A stretch of DNA of 64,000 bases, taken from NCBI GenBank assembly GCA_034506175.1, contig JAPDQB010000028.1, positions 20,818 to 84,817 of the forward strand, read 5' to 3'. Each line of letters starts with the position of its first letter. Position 1 is the first letter of the stretch. Positions 35,606 to 44,755 of the stretch are shown here, piece after piece. The notes beneath the pieces are model-generated. The model saw only the letters and a program-made list of their open reading frames with translations. It was not told where the DNA came from and did not search any database. The DNA is from a candidate division KSB1 bacterium. GTDB taxonomy: Bacteria > Zhuqueibacterota > Zhuqueibacteria > Zhuqueibacterales > Zhuqueibacteraceae. A program made the position numbers and the translations under genes.

Positions 35606-36184
35606 ATGCCAGTCAAAAGGTCTGAAACGCCGGTTATTAACCGCGCGCTGCAGGGAGATCAAAAAGCGTACGCCGAGCTGATGGAGCGCTATCATGGACC
35701 ATTGTTCAGTTTATTGTACAAAATGGTTCGAAGCAAGGAGGAAACCGAAGATCTGGTTCAGGAAGCGTTCATGAAGGCCTTTGCCTCGCTGGCGACGTTC
35801 AATGAAGAATTTGCCTTTTCAACCTGGCTGTACAAGATCGCGATCAACAACACCATCGATCACCTGCGCAAGAAGAAGCTGCGCACGTACTCGCTGGACA
35901 AGCCGATCCAATCCAAGGAAGGCGAGCTGAAGCGCGAATATCCGGATGTGCATTCGTCCTCGGATCATGATTTGCTTTCCACCGAAAAATCCGGCTTGAT
36001 TACGAAGGCGATAGAAGATTTGCCGGAGAAATACCGCCAGGTGATTTTGCTGCGCCACAGTGACGAGCTTTCCTACGAAGAGATCGCCGCGATCACCAAA
36101 GTCCCCTTGGGCACCGTCAAAGCCCGCATCTTCCGCGCGCGGGAAATGCTGAAGCGGAAGTTAAAAGACAAACTGATGTTGTAA
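35606..36184 (+). CDS. ECF-type RNA polymerase sigma factor
   Basis: 192 residues. Region 2 is DQKAYAELMERYHGPLFSLL through RSKEETEDLVQEAFMKAFAS; region 4 is LPEKYRQVILLRHSDELSYE then EIAAITKVPLGTVKARIFRA. No anti-sigma factor gene follows. It is divergent from acpS and convergent with the FHA gene. Resembles the SigW/RpoE-like class; the regulon is unknown. Confidence 0.93.
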   Translation: MPVKRSETPVINRALQGDQKAYAELMERYHGPLFSLLYKMVRSKEETEDLVQEAFMKAFASLATFNEEFAFSTWLYKIAINNTIDHLRKKKLRTYSLDKPIQSKEGELKREYPDVHSSSDHDLLSTEKSGLITKAIEDLPEKYRQVILLRHSDELSYEEIAAITKVPLGTVKARIFRAREMLKRKLKDKLML

Positions 36185-36257
36185 TCTCAAAATCTTTTAT
36201 ACCCCCCGACGCAGACGGTGCGTTTTCTCAGGTTTTTATTTTTCTCTGTTTTTCTTC

Positions 36258-37010
36258 TCAGATCTCCCGAAAGATAAATCTTCTTCCACCAATCTCAATC
36301 CGATCATTGTAAAGCAGGCGTACATTCATCACCGCCTGACCGTTGACCGAAACGCTTGGCGCCGGCGTTTCGCTGCAGAGATAGAAATACCCGCCGCGCC
36401 GGGCAATCGTGGCGCGCGCCCGTTCCGGGCCCGGCACGCGAATATCGACCTGCCCTACATTTCCCAACACCACCAGGTCGCGGTCCAGGGCAAAAATCGC
36501 ATTGTTGGCTTCATTGATCAAGACCCCGATTTCCAAAGCCTGGCCGCGGCGTGAGGCGGTTGAGCTTGGCGCATTTTCTTCTTCGACACTTTTGATGTTC
36601 GTCGGTTGCGCTGCGGCCGGCAGCGCTTCCGGCGGCGATGGCATGGCGCCAAACACTTCGAGCAAAGCCCGGCCCGCGGTCGAGTCAAGATGTCTTTGAC
36701 GAAGCCCGGTGATTTCATCTGGATCGAGAAAAAAGAGCTGGTAAACGCCGATTTTCAACTGGTCGCCGTCGGTTAACGCCATGGGCTGCGAAATTGGGTG
36801 GCCGTTCAAGCGAATGCCGTTGCGGCTTTTTAAATTTTCGATGAAATAACGGCCGCCGGCTTCGCGTTTCAGTTGGCCGTGCCGGCGTGACACCGTCAAA
36901 TCGCCCAGCCGAATATCGTTTTCCGGTTCACGCCCGATGGTGACACGCTCGGCTTGAAATTCAAACTCTTGCAGCAAAACGCCGTCTTTGGTGATTTGTA
37001 GAATTGGCAT
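36258..37010 (-). CDS. protein with two FHA domains
   Basis: 250-residue soluble protein. The N-terminal FHA domain (about 20-95) has the phosphothreonine-binding pattern GREPENDIRLGDLTVSRRHG and RNGIRLNG. A Pro/Ser-rich linker follows, then a degenerate second FHA domain (about 165-250) with PSVSVNGQ and NDRIEIGGRRF but no clear RxxS site. Probably a phosphoprotein scaffold. No kinase is nearby. Its short downstream gap faces the sigma factor gene end on. Confidence 0.82.
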   Translation of the reverse strand: MPILQITKDGVLLQEFEFQAERVTIGREPENDIRLGDLTVSRRHGQLKREAGGRYFIENLKSRNGIRLNGHPISQPMALTDGDQLKIGVYQLFFLDPDEITGLRQRHLDSTAGRALLEVFGAMPSPPEALPAAAQPTNIKSVEEENAPSSTASRRGQALEIGVLINEANNAIFALDRDLVVLGNVGQVDIRVPGPERARATIARRGGYFYLCSETPAPSVSVNGQAVMNVRLLYNDRIEIGGRRFIFREI

Positions 37011-37171
37011 CTCAGCACTTTCTTTGCCATCTGCGGTTTGTTAGCGAGACAGGAAAAGCTATAGAGAAGCTTGTTTGATGTAATCGAAGCGTTGTCGTCG
37101 TCCCCATTTTTTGTCCGTGTCGGCGGCTGTTAGCGGACATGATTGACTTTCATCTCGGTTTGCTTTCTATA

Positions 37172-37486
37172 TTAAACTGCAATTTTTTGTCCTTCACCTT
37201 CGCGTTCTGGTTCTTGCTTCATTTCCATCCAAGCCGGTTTTAAGCCGTGATAAAGAACGTCCGGATCAATGTCCGCACGATTATCCCAAACGATAGTACC
37301 CATGCGTTTATCAACTTTGGCGGAACGAAACATGACTGGGTCATTTCTTGTCGGCTCGAAAATCGGCCCGTGTAAGTAAGGCTCGAGATCAATATCCCGT
37401 TGAGTTCCATCAGTAAATTCTAATCGGACCCAAAAATCTTTCAGTACTTCAACCGATTTGATACGGAAAAGTCGTTCTAATTTCAT
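37172..37486 (-). CDS. DUF2442 domain protein
   Basis: 104-residue small protein of the DUF2442 type: FRIKSVEVLKDFWVRLEFTD, GTQRDIDLEPYL, GTIVWDNRADIDPDVLY. It follows a DUF4160 gene by 14 bp on the same strand. DUF4160/DUF2442 pairs are common toxin-antitoxin-like neighbours, although no activity has been shown for this one. The C-terminal tail EPEREGEGQ is acidic. Confidence 0.85.
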   Translation of the reverse strand: MKLERLFRIKSVEVLKDFWVRLEFTDGTQRDIDLEPYLHGPIFEPTRNDPVMFRSAKVDKRMGTIVWDNRADIDPDVLYHGLKPAWMEMKQEPEREGEGQKIAV

Positions 37487-37500
37487 CGTGGCCTCCTTAT

Positions 37501-37762
37501 CTAATCAAGCGGTTCAATATCATTCAAGTCTTCACCCCGCCGTGTAAGTGTCCAATTTTCCCGCAATTCGTCACGATGGAGATCAGCCCACTCAATGACC
37601 ATGTTGTGGACGCGGCGTGGCAGTTTACCGACATATATGCGCAAAGAGTCGATTTCGTACAATGCTTCATCTCCGCTATACTCAGCGTGGAAGTGAGGTG
37701 GCGCATGATCGTTATAGTGCATATAAAATGTCAATACCTTAAAACCGACTGACACAAGGCAT
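37501..37762 (-). CDS. DUF4160 domain protein with probable 5' frameshift
   Basis: 84 residues from a GTG at 37755, containing the family pattern HYNDHAPPHFHAEY. The usual family start MP.xSRF is found one frame away: ATG 37762 reads MPCVSRF then a stop. Removing one base from the AAAA run at 37741-37744 joins it to FKVLTFYMHYNDHAPP as a full family N-terminus. So either the GTG is used, the gene is frameshifted, or one base is wrong. Partner of the DUF2442 gene. Confidence 0.72.
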
Positions 37763-37785
37763 ACTTTATAACCCTTTCATGCAAT

Positions 37786-37932
37786 TTGTCAGGCGTAATT
37801 TTTGCCCTTGTATCAATTGACTCATCGCAGCAAACTGAAAAAATTTACGAAAGTAAAAGTAGTAACTCAAGTGAAGTTCCAGCTACAAATTCTACTTCTG
37901 ACAAAAATCAAATCCAGCCACCTTACGGCTGA
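37786..37932 (+). other. AT-rich orphan ORF fragment, Ser/Asn/Thr-rich
   Basis: A 48-codon plus-strand reading (TTG start) reads LSGVIFALVSIDSSQQTEKI, then YESKSSNSSEVPATNSTSDK, and ends at 37932, overlapping the end of the convergent nadE by 10 bp. Base composition is much more AT-rich than its neighbours. No family is recognised. It may be the tail of a transferred or decayed gene, or chance. Confidence 0.3.
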
Positions 37933-39677
37933 AACCGATTCGTAATCGGCATGCGACGATCCTTGCCGAAGTTGCGCGGCGTAATTTTAATGCCCGGAGG
38001 GGCCTGGCGGCGTTTGTATTCGGCAGCGTCGATCATCTTGATGACCTGGCGAACGGTGGCCTCCGGCAAACCGGCAGCGACCATCTCGGTCACGCTTTGA
38101 TTTTCCTCCACGTACGCTTCGATGATTTGATCCAGCAGATCGTACGGCGGCAGCGAATCCTGATCGGTTTGATTCGGCCGCAGCTCGGCGGTCGGCGGGC
38201 GGTCGATCGTGCGCTGCGGGATGAGCGGATTCTCTTTAAAACGAACCTGATTGATCCAATTGGCGAGACGATAAACAAACGTCTTCGGCACGTCTTTGAG
38301 CACGCCAAATCCGCCGGCCATGTCGCCGTAGAGCGTGGCGTAGCCAACAGCGGCTTCACTCTTGTTGCTCGTCGTGAGCACCAGCCAGCCGAATTTGTTC
38401 GAGAGCGCCATGAGAATCATGCCGCGAAGCCGCGCTTGCAAATTTTCTTCCGTGCTGTCGCGTTCGCGCCCGGTAAAAACGGGCGCGAGCAACTGTTCCA
38501 TCACTGCCGCCGGCTCGTGGATGGGAAGCGTGTAAGTTTGAATGCCAAGACGCGCCGCCAGATCGAGCGCATCGTCCGCGCTGGCGGGAATATTGAACCG
38601 GCTCGGCATCAGCACGCCGGTAACATTTTCCTTGCCGAGCGCTTCAACGGCGATCACCGCGGTGAGCGCGGAGTCAATGCCGCCGCTGAGGCCGATCACG
38701 ACTCTGGTGAAACCGTTTTTGCGCAGATAATCGCGCGTGCCGAGAACCAGGGCGCAAAAAACTTCTTCTTCGTCATCGAGATGCGGCGCCAGATTCGGCG
38801 CGCCGGCTTGTGCCGGGAAAATCGGGTTTGGCATTTCCATCGATGCTTCCCGAAGAACAAAAAACTTCGATTCTGCCACGCCGTTTTTTTTGCCCGCCGC
38901 GGCCTTTTTAAAACGCTCACCATTTCTCACCAACGACATATCGACGGCCAGATCATGAATGATAAATTGCTCCTCGAATTTTTTGCCGCGCAGCAGCGGC
39001 TGGCCGTTCGGGTCGAAAATGAAACTGCGGCCGTCGAACAGCAGCTCATCCTGGCCGCCGACGGTGTTGACATACGCCACGTAAACGTGATTGTCCCGCG
39101 CGCGGCTGGTGAGCAAAAATTCGCGTTCGTCGCCCTTTTTCCAATGATATGGCGAGGCCGAAATATTGATGATGAGATCGGCACCGCCCTTGGCGACTTC
39201 GTATTCGACCACGCCGTCAACCCAGATGTCTTCGCAGATGCTGACGCCAAGGCGCAGTTCGCCAAGTTTTAAAATCAGCGGCTCATGCCCGGGGTGGAAA
39301 TAACGTTTCTCGTCGAACACGCCGTAGTTCGGCAGGCAGATTTTGCGATACGTGGTGAGCAGGCGGCCGTCAACGCAAATGGCGGCGGCATTAAAAATCG
39401 CGTCGCCCTCACGTTCGACAAAGCCGACGAGCGCAATCAGGCCTTTCGTTGCGCACACGACTTTATCGAGCGCCTTCAAATTCGCGCCGATAAAATCATC
39501 GCGCAGCAGGAGATCTTCCGGCGGATAGCCGGTTATCGCCAGCTCGGGCAGGAGCACCAGATTGGCGTGATCAGCTCGCGCCTGATCAAGCGCATGAAGG
39601 ATGCAAGCGGTATTGCCGGGGATGTCTCCAACCGTGCAATTGATTTGGGCGAGCGCGAGACGAAGATGTTGAATCAT
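37923..39677 (-). CDS. nadE: glutamine-dependent NAD+ synthetase
   Basis: 584 residues, final step of NAD+ synthesis. N-terminal nitrilase-type amidase domain with Glu45 (LLPELAITGYPPED), Lys112 (YRKICLPNYG) and Cys148 (SICEDIW), which releases ammonia from glutamine. C-terminal PP-loop synthetase with GLSGGIDSALTA (331-336 core). Length and domain order fit the glutamine-dependent class. It is divergent from the protease/propeller/barrel gene. Confidence 0.96.
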   Translation of the reverse strand: MIQHLRLALAQINCTVGDIPGNTACILHALDQARADHANLVLLPELAITGYPPEDLLLRDDFIGANLKALDKVVCATKGLIALVGFVEREGDAIFNAAAICVDGRLLTTYRKICLPNYGVFDEKRYFHPGHEPLILKLGELRLGVSICEDIWVDGVVEYEVAKGGADLIINISASPYHWKKGDEREFLLTSRARDNHVYVAYVNTVGGQDELLFDGRSFIFDPNGQPLLRGKKFEEQFIIHDLAVDMSLVRNGERFKKAAAGKKNGVAESKFFVLREASMEMPNPIFPAQAGAPNLAPHLDDEEEVFCALVLGTRDYLRKNGFTRVVIGLSGGIDSALTAVIAVEALGKENVTGVLMPSRFNIPASADDALDLAARLGIQTYTLPIHEPAAVMEQLLAPVFTGRERDSTEENLQARLRGMILMALSNKFGWLVLTTSNKSEAAVGYATLYGDMAGGFGVLKDVPKTFVYRLANWINQVRFKENPLIPQRTIDRPPTAELRPNQTDQDSLPPYDLLDQIIEAYVEENQSVTEMVAAGLPEATVRQVIKMIDAAEYKRRQAPPGIKITPRNFGKDRRMPITNRFQP

Positions 39678-40110
39678 AAATAAAGCAAACGACCAAAACA
39701 GTTTGGTTGCGGCTCTTCAGCATTGTAAAGTTGAGACTAACATCACCATCTCTGGCAAAAGTAACATGCAAAAATTTAACAAAAAATTAGTCCAATGGCA
39801 AGCGTATTTCAATGCTTCTTTAGGCTTAATTTTGAGCCGTCGTCGCTGAACAAAAGGGCGGCATAAAAACTCTAAAAGGCACAAATCTTCACAGAAAAAG
39901 GCGTTGGGGGTAGGGGGCATATATAGTACGCTCACTTCCGGCGATTGACTGGCAACAGCAGCCACATCTTAAAAAACAAAAATTTGCCCAAATGCTGTTG
40001 GGGTATTCAAAGTGATTTACGTATTAAAGTAAAAAGAAACCGCGAGAGGCGCAGTTTCCAGAATGAGCCACGAAATCAACGAACTTTCTCCAAGGAAGAG
40101 AGAACTCCAC
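39678..40110. other. intergenic region upstream of the second protease/barrel gene
   Basis: About 430 bp with no credible gene. It holds AT-rich sequence and a small hairpin GAAACCGCGAGAGGCGCAGT (40039-40058), with arms GAAAC and GTTTC, about 50 bp before the start. The promoters of nadE and the next gene must lie here, but I see no strong consensus. Confidence 0.4.
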
Positions 40111-43062
40111 ATGAAACACAAAAAACATTATTCGCTTTGGCCGCCGCTCGCGTTAATGATTCTGCTTTTGGCCGCAACAGCTTCGGCACAAGTCGGCTAT
40201 TATTTCGGCCAGAACAAAGTGCTCTACAAGGATTTCGACTGGGCGGTTTTTCGCACCGCACATTTCGACGTGCATTATTACCCCGAAGAGAAACAAGCGG
40301 CGCTGGATGCGGCGCGCATGGCCGAGCGCGGTTATGAATATTTGAGCGCGACGCTGGATCATCGAATCAAGGAAAGAATCCCGCTGCTGCTCTACGCCTC
40401 TCTCAATGATTTTCAGCAAACCAACGTCGTTTCCGATTTGCTCGATCAAGGCACGCGCGGCGTGACCGAGAGCCTCAAGAAACGCGTCGTGCTGCCCATC
40501 ACCGGATCGTATCGTGAGTTCAATCACGTGCTGGTTCACGAATTGGTGCATGCTTTTCAGTATGACATGATGCTGAGCAGCCAATTCAAGAACAGCCGGT
40601 TCAATCCGCCGTTATGGTTTGTCGAGGGCATGGCGGAATATCTCTCCGTCGGGATGGACAACACCACGCGGATGTGGGTGCGCGACGGCTTGCTCAATGA
40701 CAAACTGATCACCGTCTCCCAATTGAATCATGCCTTCGATATTCGCGTTTACCGGCTTGGCGAATCGCTCTGGCATTACATCGGCGAGACGTATGGCAAG
40801 AAAATGGTGGGCAATCTTTTCAAAACCGCGGTTAATTTGGGCGACATTGAGCAGGCCATCAAGAAACAGCTTGGCTGCGATTCGAAAGAGCTGACCAGGC
40901 GTTGGCACGAGCATGCCCGCAAGCTGGCGGTGCCGCAGGATTCAACGCTGCAGACGCCCGAGCAAATCGCCGAGCGCATCACGCATCAACAAGGCTATTA
41001 TCATCGCCTCAACGTCGCGCCCTCGGTGAGTCCGGACGGCAATCAGATTGCTTACATCGCCAACAAAAATCTCAACGAAGATATTTTCCTCCTGAGTAAA
41101 GATAAGAACGGCCAATGGAAAAACGAGCGGCTGCTCCAAGGCGGCGCCAGCAAACGCTTTGAAACGCTGCGCTATTTTGACAGCGCCATTGCCTGGTCGC
41201 GCGACGGCCATCGGCTCGCGTTTATTGCCAAATCCGGCAAGGACGATGCGCTGTACATCATGAACCCCCACACCAAAAAAGTCACGCAAAAATTCGTATT
41301 CGAAGCATTGAACGGCCTGCAGTCGCCCAGCTTCTCGCCGCATGGCGACGAGGTGGTTTTCGTCGGCATTTCCGGCGGCGTCTCTGATTTGTACATCGTG
41401 GAATTGGCGGACGGCAGGCTGAGAAGATTGACGAAGGATCGTTTCGCCGAGCTGCATCCGCAATGGTCGCCGGATGGCCAGGCGATTGTGTTCGTCACCG
41501 ACCGCGGCGAGGGCACCGATGAAGCAAAGCTGTTGTTCGGCGACTACGATTTGGCGATCTATCATCTTTCCAACAACGACATCGAAATGATCACCGCGCT
41601 GGCCGGCAACGCCACCAGTCCGCAATGGTCGGCCGACGGCCGCGAGATCGCTTTTGTTTCCGATTATCAGGGCATACCGAATATTTATCGCCTGCGGTTG
41701 GCAGACAAAAAAATTTCGCCGATCACGTCGTTAAAGAACGGCGTCGCCGGCATTACCGAAACCACGCCGGCGTTGAGCTGGTCGGCACATGGCAAGGTCA
41801 TGGTCTTCTCCGCTTTTCAGAAAACCAACTGGCAGCTTTATCGCCTCGAGGTGACGAAATTGCCCGCAGCATTGCCGCAATTCACTTCCACTGAAAAAGC
41901 CGTGGAGTTAACCGAAGAGGACAGCACAGCCGCTGAAAGTGGCTGGCTCCCTTCCATTCCCGATCCCAATACGCTCTACAGCGATTATAAACTGGCTTCA
42001 CCTGACTCGATTGAACAGCGCGGCTACAGCAGCAAATTCAAGCTGGATGCGGTGGCGGTCGGCGGCGGGTATGATACGTATTGGGGCGGGGTTGGTCAGG
42101 CGGTCTTTCTTTTTACCGATATGCTGGGGAATCATAATCTTTATTTTTCCACCGCCATGCAATTGAAGAATCCGTTGCACTCGGATTTGGGACTGACCTA
42201 TTTCAATCAAGGCAGCCGCATTAACTACGGGGTGCAGGCTTTTCAATCGAGTTTGCTCTATACGATCGGCGCGACGTTCAACTCGGTGGGATATTTGCGC
42301 AACACCTATCGCGGTTTCAACGCCATTGCTGCGTATCCGTTTAACCGGTTTTCGCGCGTCGAGCTTTTCGGCGGGCTGACGTGGGTCGATCAAGACGTGG
42401 TGGTTGAGACGTACAATTTCACCAGCCTGAACCGGCGGACGAGTGATATCGGCCTCTACAAATACGCGCAAGTCGGCGGCGCGCTGGTGTTCGACAATAC
42501 CGTTTACGGCCCGCTGGGCCCGACGAGCGGCAGCCGCAGCCGCTTTTCGGTGGAAACGACGATGAGGGATTTTCAATTTACCAATTACCTCACGGATTAC
42601 CGGCGCTATTTCAATTTCGGCCATCGCTCGGTTTTGGCTTGGCGATTCGTGGGCGCCGCCAGCGTCGGACGCGATGCGCAAATCTTCAGTATCGGAGGCC
42701 CCTATACTTATCGCGGCGCGAATTATGACACGTTTTTCGGCACGAAATTTCTGATCAGCAATTTGGAATATCGCTTCCCGATGCTGCCGTTTCTGCCGGC
42801 GAGCTTTGATTTTCTCAGCGCCGCCACGTATTACGATGCGGCTGCGGCGTGGGGCATCGATATTCCGGGTTACAGCAAAGCGACGTTTCAACCTTTTTCG
42901 TCGGAAGGCGGCTTTGGTTTGAAAGATTTGAACAGCGCGCTGGGCATCGGCGCGCGCTTGAATATCGGCTATTTTCTGCTGCAATATGACGTGGCCTGGC
43001 CGACGGATTTAAAGAATTTTGGCAAGCCGGTGAAGCAGTTTTCGATAGGGACGTTTTTCTAA
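40111..43062 (+). CDS. peptidase-MA-like / propeller / outer-membrane barrel protein (paralogue)
   Basis: 983 residues. The ATG at 40111 gives a clear signal peptide (MKHKKHYSLWPPLALMILLL); an in-frame ATG at 40063 is less likely. HELVH zinc motif at about residues 143-147 (LVHELVHAFQYDM), a PD40-type propeller with NVAPSVSPDGNQIAYI, FSPHGDEVVF and HPQWSPDGQAIVF repeats, and a C-terminal beta-barrel ending KQFSIGTFF. Domain order equals that of 28506-31550, but the proteins are diverged. Surface role unknown. Confidence 0.85.
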   Translation: MKHKKHYSLWPPLALMILLLAATASAQVGYYFGQNKVLYKDFDWAVFRTAHFDVHYYPEEKQAALDAARMAERGYEYLSATLDHRIKERIPLLLYASLNDFQQTNVVSDLLDQGTRGVTESLKKRVVLPITGSYREFNHVLVHELVHAFQYDMMLSSQFKNSRFNPPLWFVEGMAEYLSVGMDNTTRMWVRDGLLNDKLITVSQLNHAFDIRVYRLGESLWHYIGETYGKKMVGNLFKTAVNLGDIEQAIKKQLGCDSKELTRRWHEHARKLAVPQDSTLQTPEQIAERITHQQGYYHRLNVAPSVSPDGNQIAYIANKNLNEDIFLLSKDKNGQWKNERLLQGGASKRFETLRYFDSAIAWSRDGHRLAFIAKSGKDDALYIMNPHTKKVTQKFVFEALNGLQSPSFSPHGDEVVFVGISGGVSDLYIVELADGRLRRLTKDRFAELHPQWSPDGQAIVFVTDRGEGTDEAKLLFGDYDLAIYHLSNNDIEMITALAGNATSPQWSADGREIAFVSDYQGIPNIYRLRLADKKISPITSLKNGVAGITETTPALSWSAHGKVMVFSAFQKTNWQLYRLEVTKLPAALPQFTSTEKAVELTEEDSTAAESGWLPSIPDPNTLYSDYKLASPDSIEQRGYSSKFKLDAVAVGGGYDTYWGGVGQAVFLFTDMLGNHNLYFSTAMQLKNPLHSDLGLTYFNQGSRINYGVQAFQSSLLYTIGATFNSVGYLRNTYRGFNAIAAYPFNRFSRVELFGGLTWVDQDVVVETYNFTSLNRRTSDIGLYKYAQVGGALVFDNTVYGPLGPTSGSRSRFSVETTMRDFQFTNYLTDYRRYFNFGHRSVLAWRFVGAASVGRDAQIFSIGGPYTYRGANYDTFFGTKFLISNLEYRFPMLPFLPASFDFLSAATYYDAAAAWGIDIPGYSKATFQPFSSEGGFGLKDLNSALGIGARLNIGYFLLQYDVAWPTDLKNFGKPVKQFSIGTFF

Positions 43063-43078
43063 ATGCCGAAATAGCAGG

Positions 43079-43133
43079 CGGACTTGCGCTGTGATGTTGT
43101 TCAAATTTACAATCGCATGCCAGCGCAAGTCCG
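43079..43133. repeat. perfect 13-bp inverted repeat between convergent genes
   Basis: CGGACTTGCGCTG (43079-43091) and its exact reverse complement CAGCGCAAGTCCG (43121-43133), separated by 29 nt. It lies between the convergent barrel gene and xylA. No T-run follows directly, so a bidirectional terminator is possible but not proven. Confidence 0.65.
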
Positions 43134-43219
43134 ACGCATACTCTTCAACCTTTTTGCCCAAATCGTTTTGCCGTCTGTTTTAAAGGCAAAGATTACACTT
43201 TTACAGCCGTTCCTGGTGG

Positions 43220-44551
43220 CTAACTCTCCTTGATGACGGCCACCAAATACTGATTGATCACATTCTCGAGTTTTTCCTGCTGGGCCGAGCGCATTTCCGG
43301 CTCGCCGTTTTCCAACACATATTTTTCCAGCTCCGCGAATGAGGCTTGACGAGTTTCGATCTTCTTGCCGATGCCGGAATCGTAGCCGGCGTATCTCGCC
43401 TTGAGATGATCGTGCAAAACACCGTCTGCAACCAGCCGATGCGCCACCTTCAATGCCAAAGCGAAGCTATCCATGCCGCCGATGTGGGCGTGAAACATGT
43501 CGGCCAGATCGGTGCTGGTCCGCCGGACTTTCGCATCAAAATTCAACCCGCCGGGGGCCAAGCCGCCTTGTTTGAGAATGACCAGCATGGCGTAAATCGT
43601 ATCGTAAATATTCGTCGGAAACTGGTCGGTGTCCCAGCCCAAAAGCAGATCGCCGCGGTTGGCATCGACACTGCCGAGCAGGCCGTGGGCGGAGGCGAGC
43701 GCCAATTCATGCTGAAAGCTGTGACCGGCCAGCGTCGCGTGATTGGCTTCGATGTTCAATTTGAATTTGCCGGCAAGATCGTAGGTTTTCAAAAAACCGA
43801 TCACCGTTGCCACATCGAAATCATATTGATGCTTGGCCGGCTCTTTGGGTTTGGGTTCGATGAGAAGCTGTCCGGTGAAGCCGATTTCTTTGGCGTAATC
43901 AACGGCCATGTGAAGGAACGCCGCAAAATGTTCCTGCTCGCGTTTCATGTCGGTATTGAGCAGGGTCTCGTATCCTTCGCGGCCGCCCCAAAAGACATAA
44001 TTCTCGCCGCCGAGCAAATGTGTCATTTCCAGCATTTTTTTGACCTGCGAAGCCGCGTAAGCAAAGACATGCGGGTCGGGATTGGTCGCGGCGCCGCTCA
44101 TGTATCGCGGGTGCGAGAAAAGATTGGCCGTGCCCCAGAGCAATTTGACGCCGTTGTCTTTTTGCATTTGCAGCGCCATCCTGCACATCTTTTCCAGATT
44201 CTCGTTACTCTCTTTCAACGTGTTGCCTTCCGGCGCCAGGTCGCGATCGTGAAAGCAATAATAATTGGCGCCGAGCTTGGTGAAGAACTCGAATGCGGCG
44301 TGCAAGCGCTGCTCGGCCGCGGCCATCGGCGACGTCGCGCGGTTCCATGGCCGCAGCAGCGTCGGCCATCCGAAAGGATCGAGTCCTTCGCCACAGAAGG
44401 TGTGCCAGTAAGCAACGGCAAAACGCAGATGTTCGGCCATTGTCTTCTCGCCGACTTTCTCCGGCGGATTGTAATGTTTGAAAGACAGCGGATTTTTTGA
44501 ATTCGGGCCTTCGTACTGAATCTTGTCGATATTTGGAAAATATTTGTTCAT
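43220..44551 (-). CDS. xylA: xylose isomerase
   Basis: 443 residues, converts D-xylose to D-xylulose in the cytosol with two divalent metals. Diagnostic segments: [54 protein letters not shown] and GWDTDQFP. The chosen start [15 protein letters not shown] is standard; the ATG at 44569 adds six residues. Downstream of xylB in the same orientation, with a 200-bp gap that carries a two-tier hairpin. Confidence 0.96.
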   Translation of the reverse strand: MNKYFPNIDKIQYEGPNSKNPLSFKHYNPPEKVGEKTMAEHLRFAVAYWHTFCGEGLDPFGWPTLLRPWNRATSPMAAAEQRLHAAFEFFTKLGANYYCFHDRDLAPEGNTLKESNENLEKMCRMALQMQKDNGVKLLWGTANLFSHPRYMSGAATNPDPHVFAYAASQVKKMLEMTHLLGGENYVFWGGREGYETLLNTDMKREQEHFAAFLHMAVDYAKEIGFTGQLLIEPKPKEPAKHQYDFDVATVIGFLKTYDLAGKFKLNIEANHATLAGHSFQHELALASAHGLLGSVDANRGDLLLGWDTDQFPTNIYDTIYAMLVILKQGGLAPGGLNFDAKVRRTSTDLADMFHAHIGGMDSFALALKVAHRLVADGVLHDHLKARYAGYDSGIGKKIETRQASFAELEKYVLENGEPEMRSAQQEKLENVINQYLVAVIKES

Positions 44552-44643
44552 TGTTGACCTCATTGACATGATTGGTAAAAGATTTTACGGCTCAATAGCC
44601 CAAGGCAAATCCCGCAAGCGGGCAAAACAAATAGGAAAAATCA

Positions 44644-44715
44644 CCGCCCACCGAATTAGAACTCCCACTGAAAAATCTTTTACTTTATTTTTGGGGAGTT
44701 CTTTTCAGTGGGCGG
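44644..44715. terminator. two-tier hairpin between xylB and xylA
   Basis: Outer stem CCGCCCAC (44644-44651) with GTGGGCGG (44708-44715). Inner stem GAACTCCC (44659-44666) with GGGAGTTC (44694-44701), AT-rich loop. Closely matches the hairpin at 23769-23842, including GAACTCCCAC. Located in the 204-bp gap between xylB and xylA, where it could reduce expression of xylA. Confidence 0.75.
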
Positions 44716-44755
44716 CTATCTTTGTTTTTGCCGACATTGAGTTTGTAAAAATTAT

